Source of the DNA: TMP-86 sp046347195
GTDB lineage: Bacteria; Pseudomonadota; Gammaproteobacteria; Steroidobacterales; Steroidobacteraceae
Reading direction: 5' to 3'
Assembly: GCA_046347195.1 (NCBI GenBank)
Contig: JAXMGQ010000013.1
Coordinates: 1 to 64,000, forward strand
Length of the DNA: 64,000 nt
Both the position numbers and the translations under genes were made by a program. The notes under the pieces were generated by a model. The model was not told the DNA's origin, ran no database searches, and saw only the letters and a list, made by a program, of their open reading frames with translations. Below are positions 46,130 through 54,677 of this stretch, piece after piece (the stretch's first letter is position 1; every line of letters begins with the position of its first letter).

Positions 46130-47806
46130 ATGATATCCACCGGCTTTCGCTCACTGGCAGTCCCGTTGATCACAGCCATGGGACTCGCCGTCGCGGCGGC
46201 GCCGCGAGCGCAGGCACAGGCACCGACACCGACACCGACACAAGCGGCTCCAACTCCCCCATGCTCCGCGAATACAGCGGTCAGAACCGCGGACGGACCC
46301 GTGTGCGGGCTCGTCGGCGACGGGGTGGTGAACTATCTCGGCATTCCCTATGCCCTGCCGCCAACCGGAAAGCTTCGCTGGAATGCGCCGCAACCCATGA
46401 AACCCTGGCGGCAGGAACTCATCGCCACGAAGGCCGCTGCGACCTGTGCGGCGCCCGGCGGTCGGGATGGCATTGCGGGGAGCGAAGACTGCCTGTATCT
46501 CGATGTGCAGGTGCCTGCCGGCACCAGGGCGAATGCCCGGCTGCCCGTCATGGTGGAAATCCATGGCGGCGGCTTTCTGGTGACGGCCTTCGGCACGCTG
46601 CCTGACACCACGCCGATGGGCCAGCATGTGATAGTCGTCAATGTGGAATATCGCACAGGCATCATGGGCTTCCTTGCTGCGCAGGCCCTGGGTCCGCACT
46701 CCGGCAATTACGGCATCCAGGATCAGCAGGCGGCGCTGCGCTGGGTACAACGCAACATTGCGGGTTTCGGCGGCGACCCGGGCAATGTGACGATCATCGG
46801 AACATCGGCGGGCGGCGCGAGTGTGTGCATCCACGCCATTTCGCCGGAATCAAAAGGCTTGTTCCAGAAGGGGATCAGCAGGAGCGGTTTCTACAATGCA
46901 GCGGTGAGCGCGGACCAGATCTGGCAGCTGGCAGACTGCAAGTCCCAGCTCCTCAGCGAGGAGGAGGCTCAGGCCACAGGCGCACGGTTCGTCGCCAAGG
47001 TAGGCTGCGCCGGCGCAGCCGATGTGGCGGCCTGCCTGCGTGAACTGCCCGCCGCGAAGCTGATCAACAGCGCCTCCTCGACCATGTCTCCGGCGAGCGC
47101 CGGCACGATCGCGCCGATCGTCAACGGGACGACGATCCCGATGTCGCCTGGCAAGGCATTCAGGACCGGCCAGGTGAACGACATCAGCCTGATCATCGGT
47201 GTCGACCGGGACGAGATCAACGGTGGAGTCACGCCGCCGAGCACCGTCGCCTACAGCGATGAGGCCTACGACAAGCTGCTGAAGGAGAAGTACGGAATAC
47301 TCGCGGAGCGCGTCAGCCAGCTGTATCCGCTCGAACGTTTCCCGCATCCCGCGGGTTTCCTCGCATTCCGCAGCGCCGTTGCGGATGCGGATTCGGTATG
47401 CCCCGCACTGGCTTCCTTCCGGCATCTTTCCAGGCATGTGCGCGTCTACGCCTACCAGATCGACGATGCCGCGGCGCCGGTGAGTTTCCTCGACAGGAAA
47501 TGGCCCTGGGGTTCTTTCCATGGCGCGGGCGGTTCCGTCATCGAGATCCCGATGGACAAGGGATTGCCCGAGACCAGCGGCCACGCGGTGCTGATTGCCC
47601 AGGTGAGGAATGCCGAGCTGGGCTTCCTGCGCACCGGCGATCCCACCGCTCCTGGCGCACCATACTGGCCGCGCTATACCAGTGAAGAAGCCATGGTGCT
47701 GTCGCTGCAGCAGGCAGGCGACAGCGCCCTGCTGCCGGCCGCCGTGATCGCGAAGCAGCATCACTGCGATTTCTGGGATGCGGTTACACTCGAGCCCACG
47801 CACTGA
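46130..47806 (+). CDS. Secreted type-B carboxylesterase
   Basis: 558 residues. Signal peptide (VPLITAMGLAVAAAPRAQAQ) and a Pro/Thr linker, then an esterase fold: FLGIPYALPP-like block (NYLGIPYALPPTG), SEDCLYLDVQVPAG, oxyanion EIHGGGFLV, the nucleophile Ser in VTIIGTSAGGASV (usually GESAGG; here Thr replaces Glu), Asp/Glu region VDRDEINGG, and the His in GSFHGAGGS. Four or more cysteines suggest disulfides. Broad ester specificity likely; exact substrate unknown. Confidence 0.87.
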   Translation: MISTGFRSLAVPLITAMGLAVAAAPRAQAQAPTPTPTQAAPTPPCSANTAVRTADGPVCGLVGDGVVNYLGIPYALPPTGKLRWNAPQPMKPWRQELIATKAAATCAAPGGRDGIAGSEDCLYLDVQVPAGTRANARLPVMVEIHGGGFLVTAFGTLPDTTPMGQHVIVVNVEYRTGIMGFLAAQALGPHSGNYGIQDQQAALRWVQRNIAGFGGDPGNVTIIGTSAGGASVCIHAISPESKGLFQKGISRSGFYNAAVSADQIWQLADCKSQLLSEEEAQATGARFVAKVGCAGAADVAACLRELPAAKLINSASSTMSPASAGTIAPIVNGTTIPMSPGKAFRTGQVNDISLIIGVDRDEINGGVTPPSTVAYSDEAYDKLLKEKYGILAERVSQLYPLERFPHPAGFLAFRSAVADADSVCPALASFRHLSRHVRVYAYQIDDAAAPVSFLDRKWPWGSFHGAGGSVIEIPMDKGLPETSGHAVLIAQVRNAELGFLRTGDPTAPGAPYWPRYTSEEAMVLSLQQAGDSALLPAAVIAKQHHCDFWDAVTLEPTH

Positions 47807-47858
47807 TTCCTGGTCATGTTCGTGGCGCTCTGCCATCTGCATTGTCCAAGGTCATGAG

Positions 47859-48694
47859 ATGGTGAGTGCCCCGCGGAGCAGGCATGGGCGTGCCGCCCTG
47901 CTGATGCTGGGCAGTACGCTCGGTTTCGGCCTGATGGCAATTTTCATCCGGCTCGCGTCGAAGGCCATCCCGACCTGGGAAGTGGCGTTCTTCCGCAATA
48001 CCTTCGGCTTCCTGACGCTGCTGCCGCTGCTCGCCGTGCCGGTGTCGCGCAGGCGCAGGCCCGTCGCCGCGTTTGCCGCCAGCGTGCGCACCGACCAGCT
48101 TCCGCGCTACTTCATTCGTACCGCCATCGGCATCGCCAGCATGGTCTGCGGTTTCTGGGCAATCGCCCACCTGCCGCTGGCGCAGGCCATTGCGCTCGCC
48201 TATTCCTCGCCGATCTTCGTCACCATCGCCGCCATCCTGATGCTGGGCGAGCGCGTGCGCGCGCGCCGCTGGACGGCGGTGGCGCTGGGCTTCATCGGAG
48301 TGCTGGTGATCGTGCGGCCGTGGTCGCATGCCTTCAGCGCCGGTTCCCTGGTGGCGGTGGCGGCCGCGATGTTGAGCGCCCTGGTGGCCATCCAGATCAA
48401 GCAGCTCTCCCGGGTCGACAAGGCCGACACGATCGTGTTCTGGACCTATGCGCTGTGGGTGCCCATGTCATTTTTCCCCTCGCTGTTCGTCTGGCGCTGG
48501 CCCGGGGGCACCGACTGGCTGTGGTTGCTGATGACCGGATTGATGGGCACCGCCGGGCAGGTGCTGTGGACGCGCGCCCTGAAGCTGGGAGACGTGTCCG
48601 CGCTGACGCCGATCAGCTTCACCGCGGTGCCGTGGTCACCTTGAGCTGGCTGCTGTTCGATGAAACGCTGGATGGCAATCCCTACGTCGCGTAA
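47859..48694 (+). pseudogene. EamA-family transporter cut off by an IS end
   Basis: Ten-helix drug/metabolite transporter with two EamA repeats: MLGSTLGFGLMAIFIRLASK, EVAFFRNTFGFLTLLP, MVCGFWAIAHLPLAQA, IAAILMLGERV, MLSALVAIQIKQLSR, MGTAGQVLWTRALKLG (shown in parts). A missing G near 48,631 (GCCGTGG instead of GCCGGTGG) shifts the frame. If corrected, the protein continues VVTLSWLLFDETLDG and then runs into 42 bp of ISL3 right end, ending NPYVA. The last helix and a half are lost. Confidence 0.85.
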
Positions 48695-48717
48695 CCCACT
48701 CGAAATTCAACAGAGCC
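48676..48717 (+). mobile_element. Solo ISL3 right end
   Basis: 42 bp identical to the right terminus of IS copies 1 and 2 (CAATCCCTACGTCGCGTAAC through CAACAGAGCC). The rest of the element is absent. It is fused to the EamA gene, marking a deletion or recombination breakpoint. Confidence 0.92.
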
Positions 48718-48828
48718 AGTTTTTACATCGCCCATCGCGAGGCGCGACTGGCGCGCGAGCGGCGCAGCACGGCACCGAGCGAGGCAGTCGAACCTGGCAA
48801 CTGACGACTGCAGGCGATGTGCACCTGG

Positions 48829-49221
48829 TCATGAGGCAGGCGAGCCGCCGAGATCAGCGGCGCTTCGGCGAGCGGCCTCGGCCTCGTACTCGGCCTCCAC
48901 GCGGGTGAGATCCTCCGCGGCGAAAAGGTCGAGGCCTGCTGCCGCCGGATCTTCGATGCCGCTCGTGATCTCGCGCTCGCGTCGCTCGAGCAGCACCAGC
49001 AGCCAGTAGCGCCCCGCCGGACTCCGCTTCTCGTTGCGATCGATGAATGCCTGCTGGTGGTCAGGGAGTCGCCCCATTTCCGTCGCCGCGATGTAGCGGC
49101 GAAAAAGCGCACGTGCGCGGCTGCGGAACTGGGTGCGCGTCACCTCCGTGTCCGACTGCCTGCCGCCGGACGCGCCTGACCAGGTGTCGGCTTTCGGTTC
49201 CTCGTCCGTGGGTTCGGTCAC
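48829..49221 (-). CDS. Hypothetical protein, last gene of compact operon
   Basis: 130-residue charged, helical, soluble protein (RSRARALFRRYIAATEMGRL, DRNEKRSPAGRYWLLVLLERRE, EAEYEAEAARRSAAD). No recognised domain. GTG 49221 overlaps the ApbE stop by four bases (GTGA), so expression is coupled to apbE. Confidence 0.6.
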   Translation of the reverse strand: MTEPTDEEPKADTWSGASGGRQSDTEVTRTQFRSRARALFRRYIAATEMGRLPDHQQAFIDRNEKRSPAGRYWLLVLLERREREITSGIEDPAAAGLDLFAAEDLTRVEAEYEAEAARRSAADLGGSPAS

Positions 49222-50165
49222 GTCGGTCTGGCCGGTTGTCGGGAGGTGATCCAGAAGCGCGCGCCGGCCGCGGCGAGGTAGCTCGCCGCCGCAGGACCCT
49301 GGAGCAGCGCGGTCTTGGCCAGCAGCCCCGCCTCGATACAGCTGGGCGCGGTAACGCTCACGGCGGCCGGTGCACCCGTAACGGGCCAGCCGGTGCGCGG
49401 ATCGAGCAGGTGGCCGTAGCGCACGCCCCCTGCCGCGACATGACGCCGTGTCTCCCCGCTGGTGGCCAGTGCGCCGGCGGCGAGAGCGACGACGCGGCCG
49501 CCGACGCGGGCCGCCTCGGCGCTCTCGAGACCGATACACCAGTGACCCCGGCGCAGAGGGCGCGTGATGCGCAGATCCCCGCCGAGGTTGACGAGTGCAG
49601 GGGCATCGAGTTGCGCGGCAAGCAGGTCGTGGGCGCGGTCCACCGCGTACTCCTTGCCGATGCCACCCAGGTCGATTTCCATCCCCGGGGGCATCGACAG
49701 CATCGGCGGCGTCCAGCGCAGGCGGTGAAAGCCCACATGGGGGAGCACCCGGGCCACGGCGTCGGAAGTTGGTGGCCTGGTGGCAACGCCGAAGCGCCAT
49801 AGCCGTTGCAGTGCGCCGCAGGTGATGTCGAACAGGCCGCCGCTGCGCTCATACCAGCGTGCAGCAATATCGATGAGCATCGCCGTCTCCGCATCCACTC
49901 GCACGCTGCGACCGGCGCATCGCCGCAGCTGCGCGGGCACGCCCGCCGCGCCGAAGCGGGTGAATTTCCGCTCTATGCGACGGACTTCAGCCACGACCTC
50001 GCCCGCCACTCTCGCGAGCCGCGCTGGATCGACGTCCTGCGCCAGTATCTCGCAGGGACTGGCCATCGCGCGGAAACCCGCCACTTGCACGCCATCGGCG
50101 CGCCTCTCGAGGCAGAGCGATGCTTCTGGCCCTCGCGCCGCCGGCCGCGGCTGTTTCGCCTGCAT
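49218..50165 (-). CDS. apbE: FAD:protein FMN transferase (ApbE family)
   Basis: 315-residue enzyme that attaches FMN covalently to a Thr in target proteins of membrane redox complexes. Conserved segments: GFRAMASPCEI, SGGLFDITCGALQRLW, IDLGGIGKEYAVDRA, NLGGDLRI, ATSGETRRH, HLLDPRTGWPV, and an SCIEAGLLAKTALL block with the Mg-binding region. No signal peptide or lipobox is seen, unlike many ApbE proteins. ATG 50165 is chosen as the first in-frame start after the preceding gene. Target protein not identified in the window. Confidence 0.88.
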   Translation of the reverse strand: MQAKQPRPAARGPEASLCLERRADGVQVAGFRAMASPCEILAQDVDPARLARVAGEVVAEVRRIERKFTRFGAAGVPAQLRRCAGRSVRVDAETAMLIDIAARWYERSGGLFDITCGALQRLWRFGVATRPPTSDAVARVLPHVGFHRLRWTPPMLSMPPGMEIDLGGIGKEYAVDRAHDLLAAQLDAPALVNLGGDLRITRPLRRGHWCIGLESAEAARVGGRVVALAAGALATSGETRRHVAAGGVRYGHLLDPRTGWPVTGAPAAVSVTAPSCIEAGLLAKTALLQGPAAASYLAAAGARFWITSRQPARPT

Positions 50166-50223
50166 CCGGATCACGGTTGTTCCGCCTGCCCTCCTGGAAC
50201 CACTCCCCCTCCCTGCCCTCAGG

Positions 50224-50432
50224 TCAATCCCGGACGATGCGCGCATCAGTGACATGCCCTCCCTGATCAAGGCGCAGAACGCGCCATTCGCTGTCGATGG
50301 AGACGAATCCCCGCTCGGCACCCAGAACATACACCAGGGACGGATCAGCGGCAGCGGCGCACGCGCCAACAGGTAGTACAACGCGAACGCGACGAGCGGA
50401 AAGGCGATCCAGTACCTGCGCCTCGGATTCAC
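50224..50432 (-). pseudogene. Small membrane protein, one frameshift
   Basis: GTG 50432 overlaps the previous stop (GTGA). The first part reads NPRRRYWIAFPLVAFALYYLLAR, one transmembrane helix. After a break in a GCGC-rich spot near 50,360 another frame continues LVYVLGAERGFVSIDSEW and RLDQGGHVTDARIVRD to the TGA at 50,224. Together about 70 residues with a single membrane anchor and a soluble tail. Likely real, since both frames abut coding neighbours. Confidence 0.55.
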
Positions 50433-50707
50433 TGAAACCACTCGTGCACGGGCTTCAAGGGACCGAAGCGCTGGAAGAGCCCATAGAGGATGAATCCCAA
50501 CAGCAGCACGATGATGCCGGGGGCGATCCGACGCAGGTAGTCAGATGGTGGCTCTGCCCTCCCCGTTCCATCGGGCGCGGCGTGCCGTCGGCGCCTGAAG
50601 GACCGCACCCATTCGATCAGCGTGATCGCGACATCGAGCAGAGCCAAGAAGGCGATTGCTGCGCCGATGAGGTGCCAGAAGCCGCGTTGGCGGCGAGGGA
50701 TCCTCAT
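50429..50707 (-). CDS. Small two-helix membrane protein
   Basis: 92 residues: a basic start (MRIPRRQRGFWHL), a first hydrophobic helix (LIGAAIAFLALLDVAITLI), a basic loop (RSFRRRRHA), and a second helix (IAPGIIVLLLGFILYGLF) with a short tail. ATG 50707 overlaps the upstream stop (ATGA). Unknown family; fits the small-membrane-protein operon. Confidence 0.6.
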   Translation of the reverse strand: MRIPRRQRGFWHLIGAAIAFLALLDVAITLIEWVRSFRRRRHAAPDGTGRAEPPSDYLRRIAPGIIVLLLGFILYGLFQRFGPLKPVHEWFQ

Positions 50708-51006
50708 CCGGACACCACCCAGGCGATGGCGGCCACCAGCAGCATCACGAAGACTGCCAGGCCGACTCGAAACTGCCATGAGTTCGGCATCCGTAGCTCC
50801 ACGTCCTGCGCTGCCCCCAGACTCACAAGGATAGCGTTGGCCCTCGCTCGGTCTGCTGGGTTCAGGATGTAGAGGCAGTACGTGTGGGAACGGCCATAGG
50901 GATTCTCACCGCCGGTGGAGTAGCATCGGATGCGCGCCTCCTCCAAGGCTTCGAGCGCCGTGTTGGCAAAATCGAGGTCAGTGGTTTCGTCGATCAGTAT
51001 GGTCAT
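50704..51006 (-). CDS. DUF2007-like protein with C-terminal membrane helix
   Basis: 100 residues. The N-terminal part (TILIDETTDLDFANTALEALEEARIRCYS) and the LYILNPADRARANAILVSLG segment resemble the DUF2007 putative signal-transducing fold: a beta strand, a helix that compares positions, and a residue-update pattern. A C-terminal transmembrane helix (VGLAVFVMLLVAAIAWVV) anchors it. Four-base overlaps on both sides (ATGA). Confidence 0.6.
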   Translation of the reverse strand: MTILIDETTDLDFANTALEALEEARIRCYSTGGENPYGRSHTYCLYILNPADRARANAILVSLGAAQDVELRMPNSWQFRVGLAVFVMLLVAAIAWVVSG

Positions 51007-51221
51007 CCGGTCGTGCTGTCCGCCTTGCCTTCGCGCCGCCATTTCCATCCGAAGTACAGGCACCCCAGTGTACTGAAGCAAATCAGCGCGAAGCCCCAGT
51101 TGTCATCGCGTCTCCACACCTCCGCGACATCCAACCCAGCCGGGTGCTTGCACGCGCTCGACTGCCCAGACGGAAACGTACGGGAAGACGTACCATGCCG
51201 GAACTTCCCCGATACGCCCAT
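51003..51221 (-). CDS. Small membrane protein of compact operon
   Basis: One transmembrane helix (WGFALICFSTLGCLYFGW) followed by a basic tail KWRREGKADSTTG. The true start is unclear: the frame opens at 51221, but the reading may begin at the GTG at 51119 (WRRDDNWGFA), giving 38 residues. Overlaps the next start (ATGA). Confidence 0.45.
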   Translation of the reverse strand: MGVSGKFRHGTSSRTFPSGQSSACKHPAGLDVAEVWRRDDNWGFALICFSTLGCLYFGWKWRREGKADSTTG

Positions 51222-51251
51222 ACGTCACCGGACGGTGCCGTTCGCGTTTTA

Positions 51252-51458
51252 TCACTCAAAGAGCCACGCTCCAAATAGTGACAGTGCAATTGCGACCGGC
51301 GTGCACAATTTGAAGAGGCGAATCAGCGTTTTCTGCGCGGTCGCATATTCTGTACCAGGGAACGCGCGATCTTCTGCATCCATCGCAGCACGCGCTGCGG
51401 GTATCAGATAGATCAGGAAATTCCCAATCACCATTGCCCCTATCATCCCCGGAATCAC
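51252..51458 (-). CDS. Small two-helix membrane protein
   Basis: 68 residues: helix 1 IPGMIGAMVIGNFLIYLIP, a polar loop with MDAEDRAFPGTEYATAQK, and helix 2 LCTPVAIALSLFGAWLF. GTG 51458 overlaps the stop of the 31-residue ORF (GTGA). No family recognised. Confidence 0.6.
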   Translation of the reverse strand: MIPGMIGAMVIGNFLIYLIPAARAAMDAEDRAFPGTEYATAQKTLIRLFKLCTPVAIALSLFGAWLFE

Positions 51459-51550
51459 AACACGAACCAGGCAATCCCGGCCAGAATAGCCAGGACGGCT
51501 CCCAGCCCTTTGCGCCAAGGCGGCATTGGTGCATGACTACGCACAACCAT
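51455..51550 (-). CDS. 31-residue membrane peptide
   Basis: MVVRSHAPMPPWRKGLGAV then LAILAGIAWFVL: a basic, proline-rich N-terminus and one transmembrane helix. It is the first small ORF after the SIMPL gene, and its stop overlaps the next GTG start. The chain of coupled starts makes it credible although short. Confidence 0.45.
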   Translation of the reverse strand: MVVRSHAPMPPWRKGLGAVLAILAGIAWFVL

Positions 51551-51582
51551 GACTTGCTCTTGGTCTAGGCGGCTGGTGTCTG

Positions 51583-52347
51583 CTATTTCCCGGTCGCGGT
51601 CGACACAAATCGCCAGCGCGCAATCACACGTGCTGTAACCTTGATCTGACTCGGGATGACGTCTGTATTTACAGGCTCCCGCACTCGTCGCGCACCTGTG
51701 ACGACGATCTCCTCCAGATCCACGCCAGGTGCTTCGTTGGTCCGCTCCGTGCTCAGTAGCAGAAGGTCCCCCAACGTACCGCCGGCGGCGCGAGCCATGG
51801 CTTCGGCATCGGTCCGGGCAGCAACTACCGCTTGGCTCAGAGCGCGGCGGCGCGCTTCATCAATGTCTTTTGCTGAAAACGTGATATCAGAAGCATCGGT
51901 GGCACCGGCCGACAAGGCAGCGTCAATGAAGTTGCCAATCTGCGTAAGATTATCTGTCACGATTTGAATCGTGTTATTCGCCTCAAACGCGCTGCGTTTT
52001 GGGTGCCGTCCCCTATCGTCGTACTCCCATCTCGGGCGGACTCCAAGGCGAGAGCCGGTGATTTCCTCGTGCTTCAACCCTGCGCGCTCAAGAGCTGCCA
52101 GGACACCTTTGGAAATGCGGGCGTTGTCTTCGCCCGCCGTGACCGCGGACGGCGCTGACGTCATAATGCCGACGGAGAACGTTGCCTTTGCCGGTGGCAC
52201 CAAGACCTCGGCGCTTCCGCTCACGATGATTTGTGATCCGGCAGGATTCCGGGGCATCTGCTGGGCAACGGCGGTTTGGCCTGCGAAGACCCACACAAGA
52301 ATTGCCAGGGCTACGGTAACTCTCCTGGCGCGACTCTCCGCATGCAT
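51583..52347 (-). CDS. SIMPL-domain (DUF541) periplasmic protein with embedded LEEIVVTGARR
   Basis: 254 residues. Signal peptide (VTVALAILVWVFAGQTAVAQQ), then the SIMPL fold: IIVSGSAEVLVPPAKATFSVGI, ALERAGLKHEEITGSRLGVRP, ANNTIQIVTDNLTQIGNFIDAA and ARRRALSQAVVAARTDAEAMA (shown in short parts). Unusually, residues about 219-228 read LEEIVVTGARR, the plug signature of TonB-dependent receptors, in the loop before the last strand. First gene of a minus-strand operon of nine coupled ORFs. ISL3 copy 2 lies 180 bp upstream of its start and may affect its promoter. Confidence 0.82.
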   Translation of the reverse strand: MHAESRARRVTVALAILVWVFAGQTAVAQQMPRNPAGSQIIVSGSAEVLVPPAKATFSVGIMTSAPSAVTAGEDNARISKGVLAALERAGLKHEEITGSRLGVRPRWEYDDRGRHPKRSAFEANNTIQIVTDNLTQIGNFIDAALSAGATDASDITFSAKDIDEARRRALSQAVVAARTDAEAMARAAGGTLGDLLLLSTERTNEAPGVDLEEIVVTGARRVREPVNTDVIPSQIKVTARVIARWRFVSTATGK

Positions 52348-52526
52348 GGATATTCCCCCATTCCTGACTACGGTCTGACGAGCCTACCGCCAAGCGGGAT
52401 TTTCAATCTGCAGAATATTGAAATTTTCCAAGACGCCACGTCGCTTTTACCGTCAGATCTACCGTCGCTACACTTCGCTTGGTGCCGATAGATGACGATA
52501 GAAATCGAGACTTCGATCTGATTTTT

Positions 52527-53944
52527 GCTCTATTGAAATCTGAGGTAACCGGAGCTTTCTCGGGGTAGATCTTGATCTCTTTGCCTTCGATCTACTTTCA
52601 TCGGTAAAGGCGAAGCGCGGTCTGGCGCCGCAGGCGGCAGAAGTCCGGCTGGTTGGGGCGCAGGCTCCTGAAGATCGAAGTGAAGGGTCGAGATGGTCAC
52701 CGAGAAGATATTCGAGTCTGCCCTGGGTACCGCCCCTGGTTCATCGCTGGATGAGCCGGCGTCGAGCCAGAAGAAGCTGAATATCTTTGCGTGATTTCCT
52801 GAGGTTGGCAAGCTGCTTTGGGGTCGCTGCGCGTGACGGGCAGCACCCGCAATGACATAATCGCGACCAAGACCTACCGGCACCTGAATCCTTCCAGCAC
52901 GAATGCGAGCTTTCGGTGCGGGGTACCGCGAGTGAAGCCGTCGACGGGAAGGTTGTTCAGGTGGAGCCCGCCGTGGGCGGGCGTCGTCGGGCTTCTCGCT
53001 GCTCTTGAGGCCTTCGTGCTGCTGTTGAGCCGGGAGATGTCCTCTACGGGTGTCGCGGCGCGCATCACCGGGGAGTCGGTTCATCGATCAGCGGCCGTGT
53101 GCCATCGCCATGTCGATGCGGCGGTTGGTGCGGCCGATCTCCGAGGTGCGGCGCCTGGCGATCGATGAGACCTCGCGCGCCAAGGGATACGACTACGTGA
53201 CGCTCTTTGCCGATGCCGACCCGGACCCCGAGCGGCGCCGAGTGCTGTTCGTGGCCGAGGCCGCGAGGCCGAGACCGTGCAGGCCTTCGCCGCGAACCTG
53301 CGCGCCCATGCTGGCAAGCCCACCCAGATTGCCGCCATCAGCATCGACATGTCCCCGGCGTTCATCAAAGGCGTCGAGGCAAACTTTCCCAACGCACAGA
53401 TCACCTTCGATGTTCCACGTGATCGCTCAGCGCCTCGGCTGCGATCGACGTTACGCCGCGCCGAGCAGAAGCCCCACCCGAGCCTCAAGGGTTGCGTTGA
53501 CGCCGCTGAAGGACTGCACGGTTGGGGCGGCCGCAGCGCGCCGAGCCTCGATGCCCTGCTGGCGAACATGACCAGCAGCCGCACCTGCCCGCGCCTGGGC
53601 AGTACGCGAGCAGCTGCGCGAGATCATGAGCCGCAAGCAGCCCAACATCGTGCGCGCTGCTCAAGCAGTGGTGTACGAACGTGATGCGCCTGAAGGTCGA
53701 GCCGATGAAGGCAGTGGCCGTCATGATCCGCAAGCACTCGAGGGGGTCCTCGCCTCGGGTCGAAACACGGCAAACGAACGGCTTCGAAGCGTATCAACGG
53801 CCTGTTCCAGGCCGCCAAACGCAAGGCGCGCGGGTATGGGACCTTCCGCACCATCCGCATGGTGATCTTCCTTGTCGCTGGCAAGCTCGACTTCTCCAAG
53901 CTCAATCCCTACGTCGCGTAACCCACTCGAAATTCAACAGAGCC
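52527..53944 (+). mobile_element. ISL3-family insertion sequence, copy 2
   Basis: Both ends are present: left GCTCTATTGAAATCTGAGG and right end CACTCGAAATTCAACAGAGCC, the same as copy 1 with small losses. The flanks carry GATTTTT on the left (52520-52526) and GATTTTTTT on the right (from 53945), consistent with an 8-bp duplication of a T-rich site blurred by a homopolymer indel. It lies between the SIMPL operon and higBA. About 1,418 bp. Confidence 0.9.
52693..53921 (+). pseudogene. ISL3-family transposase, frameshifted (copy 2)
   Basis: Same gene as in copy 1. It keeps CTCTTTGCCGATGCC (LFADADPDPERRR), which copy 1 lost, but it has its own indels, for example near 52,720-52,760, 53,030-53,110, 53,410 and 53,590. 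Readable blocks: LAIDETSRAKGYDYVTLFAD, ISIDMSPAFIKGVEA, GTFRTIRMVIFLVAGKLDF and NPYVA. Frame must change at least six times to read the whole protein. Probably inactive unless breaks are artefacts. Confidence 0.85.
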
Positions 53945-53991
53945 GATTTTTTTCGTCCCGAGTTGTCGATGCCAATGACCACGCGGCCCGG

Positions 53992-54351
53992 TCACGAAAC
54001 TTCTGTCAGCAGACTTTCATATGGAATTTTCAGTCCATCGTGCAGCCGCTTGACCATGCGAAGACTGAGTGGCCGCTTTCTGTTTAGCACCTCCGAAACC
54101 CGCCCACTCGGACCGATGAAAGGCTCCAAGTCGCGAGGAGTCAGCCCGTCTTGCTCCATGCGGAATTTGATGGCCTCCACGGGATCTGCGGGTCCGAAGT
54201 CGTAGTGCTTGCTTTCATAGGCCTCCACGAGCGTCACCAGAACATCACGCTCGTCAGCCTGCGCCGTGCCTTCCTGCGCCTGGAATATTTTTTCCAGGCG
54301 GCGAAACACCCGCTTCAGATCGGTGTCGTTTCGGATCGGCTTAATAGTCAT
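53992..54351 (-). CDS. higA: HigA-family antitoxin
   Basis: 119-residue antitoxin and autorepressor. N-terminal MTIKPIRNDTDLKRVFRRLEKIF and VLVTLVEAYESKHYDFGPADP, then a helix-turn-helix in which GLTPRDLEPFIGPSGRVSEVLNRKRPLSL holds the recognition helix (shown in part). This matches HigA antitoxins that follow a HigB toxin. Its start overlaps the toxin end by 11 bp. Confidence 0.9.
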   Translation of the reverse strand: MTIKPIRNDTDLKRVFRRLEKIFQAQEGTAQADERDVLVTLVEAYESKHYDFGPADPVEAIKFRMEQDGLTPRDLEPFIGPSGRVSEVLNRKRPLSLRMVKRLHDGLKIPYESLLTEVS

Positions 54352-54649
54352 TCACTGTCTCCGCGTCGATACGATCGTACTGTGCATGTGTACCGACAAA
54401 CTTCACCCACACGATTCCGGCCCGGTACTGCATTTCCACCACGAGTCGGTACTTGTTACCACCCATATTGAACACCACCCGGTTGTTGCCGCAGTTACTC
54501 GCGCTGGCGAACTGATCCTTGATGTCCTGCGGCCTCCGCCACTTCGCCTTCACCGCTTCTTCATACCAGCTCTGCAGCGGGCCCCGCGCATCAGCACGGC
54601 CGGGCGACTCCCAGAACTTCTTCAGGCTCCTTCTGGCGATCACTCTCAT
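54341..54649 (-). CDS. higB: HigB-family mRNA-interferase toxin
   Basis: 102-residue toxin. RelE-like fold: MRVIARRSLKKFWESP, AKWRRPQDIKDQFASAS, NRVVFNMGGNKYRLVVEM and VWVKFVGTHAQYDRIDAETV, the diagnostic HigB C-terminal pattern with the conserved His-Ala-x-Tyr-Asp. It is encoded first, with the antitoxin downstream, as usual for higBA. A CTCCCA-TTT-TGGGAG palindrome is 14 bp upstream of its start. Confidence 0.92.
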   Translation of the reverse strand: MRVIARRSLKKFWESPGRADARGPLQSWYEEAVKAKWRRPQDIKDQFASASNCGNNRVVFNMGGNKYRLVVEMQYRAGIVWVKFVGTHAQYDRIDAETVNDY

Positions 54650-54662
54650 CGCAGGGAAGAAT

Positions 54663-54677
54663 CTCCCATTTTGGGAG
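54663..54677. promoter_or_regulatory. higBA operator palindrome
   Basis: CTCCCA TTT TGGGAG, a perfect 6+3+6 inverted repeat just before higB. A likely HigA binding site for autoregulation. Confidence 0.65.
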
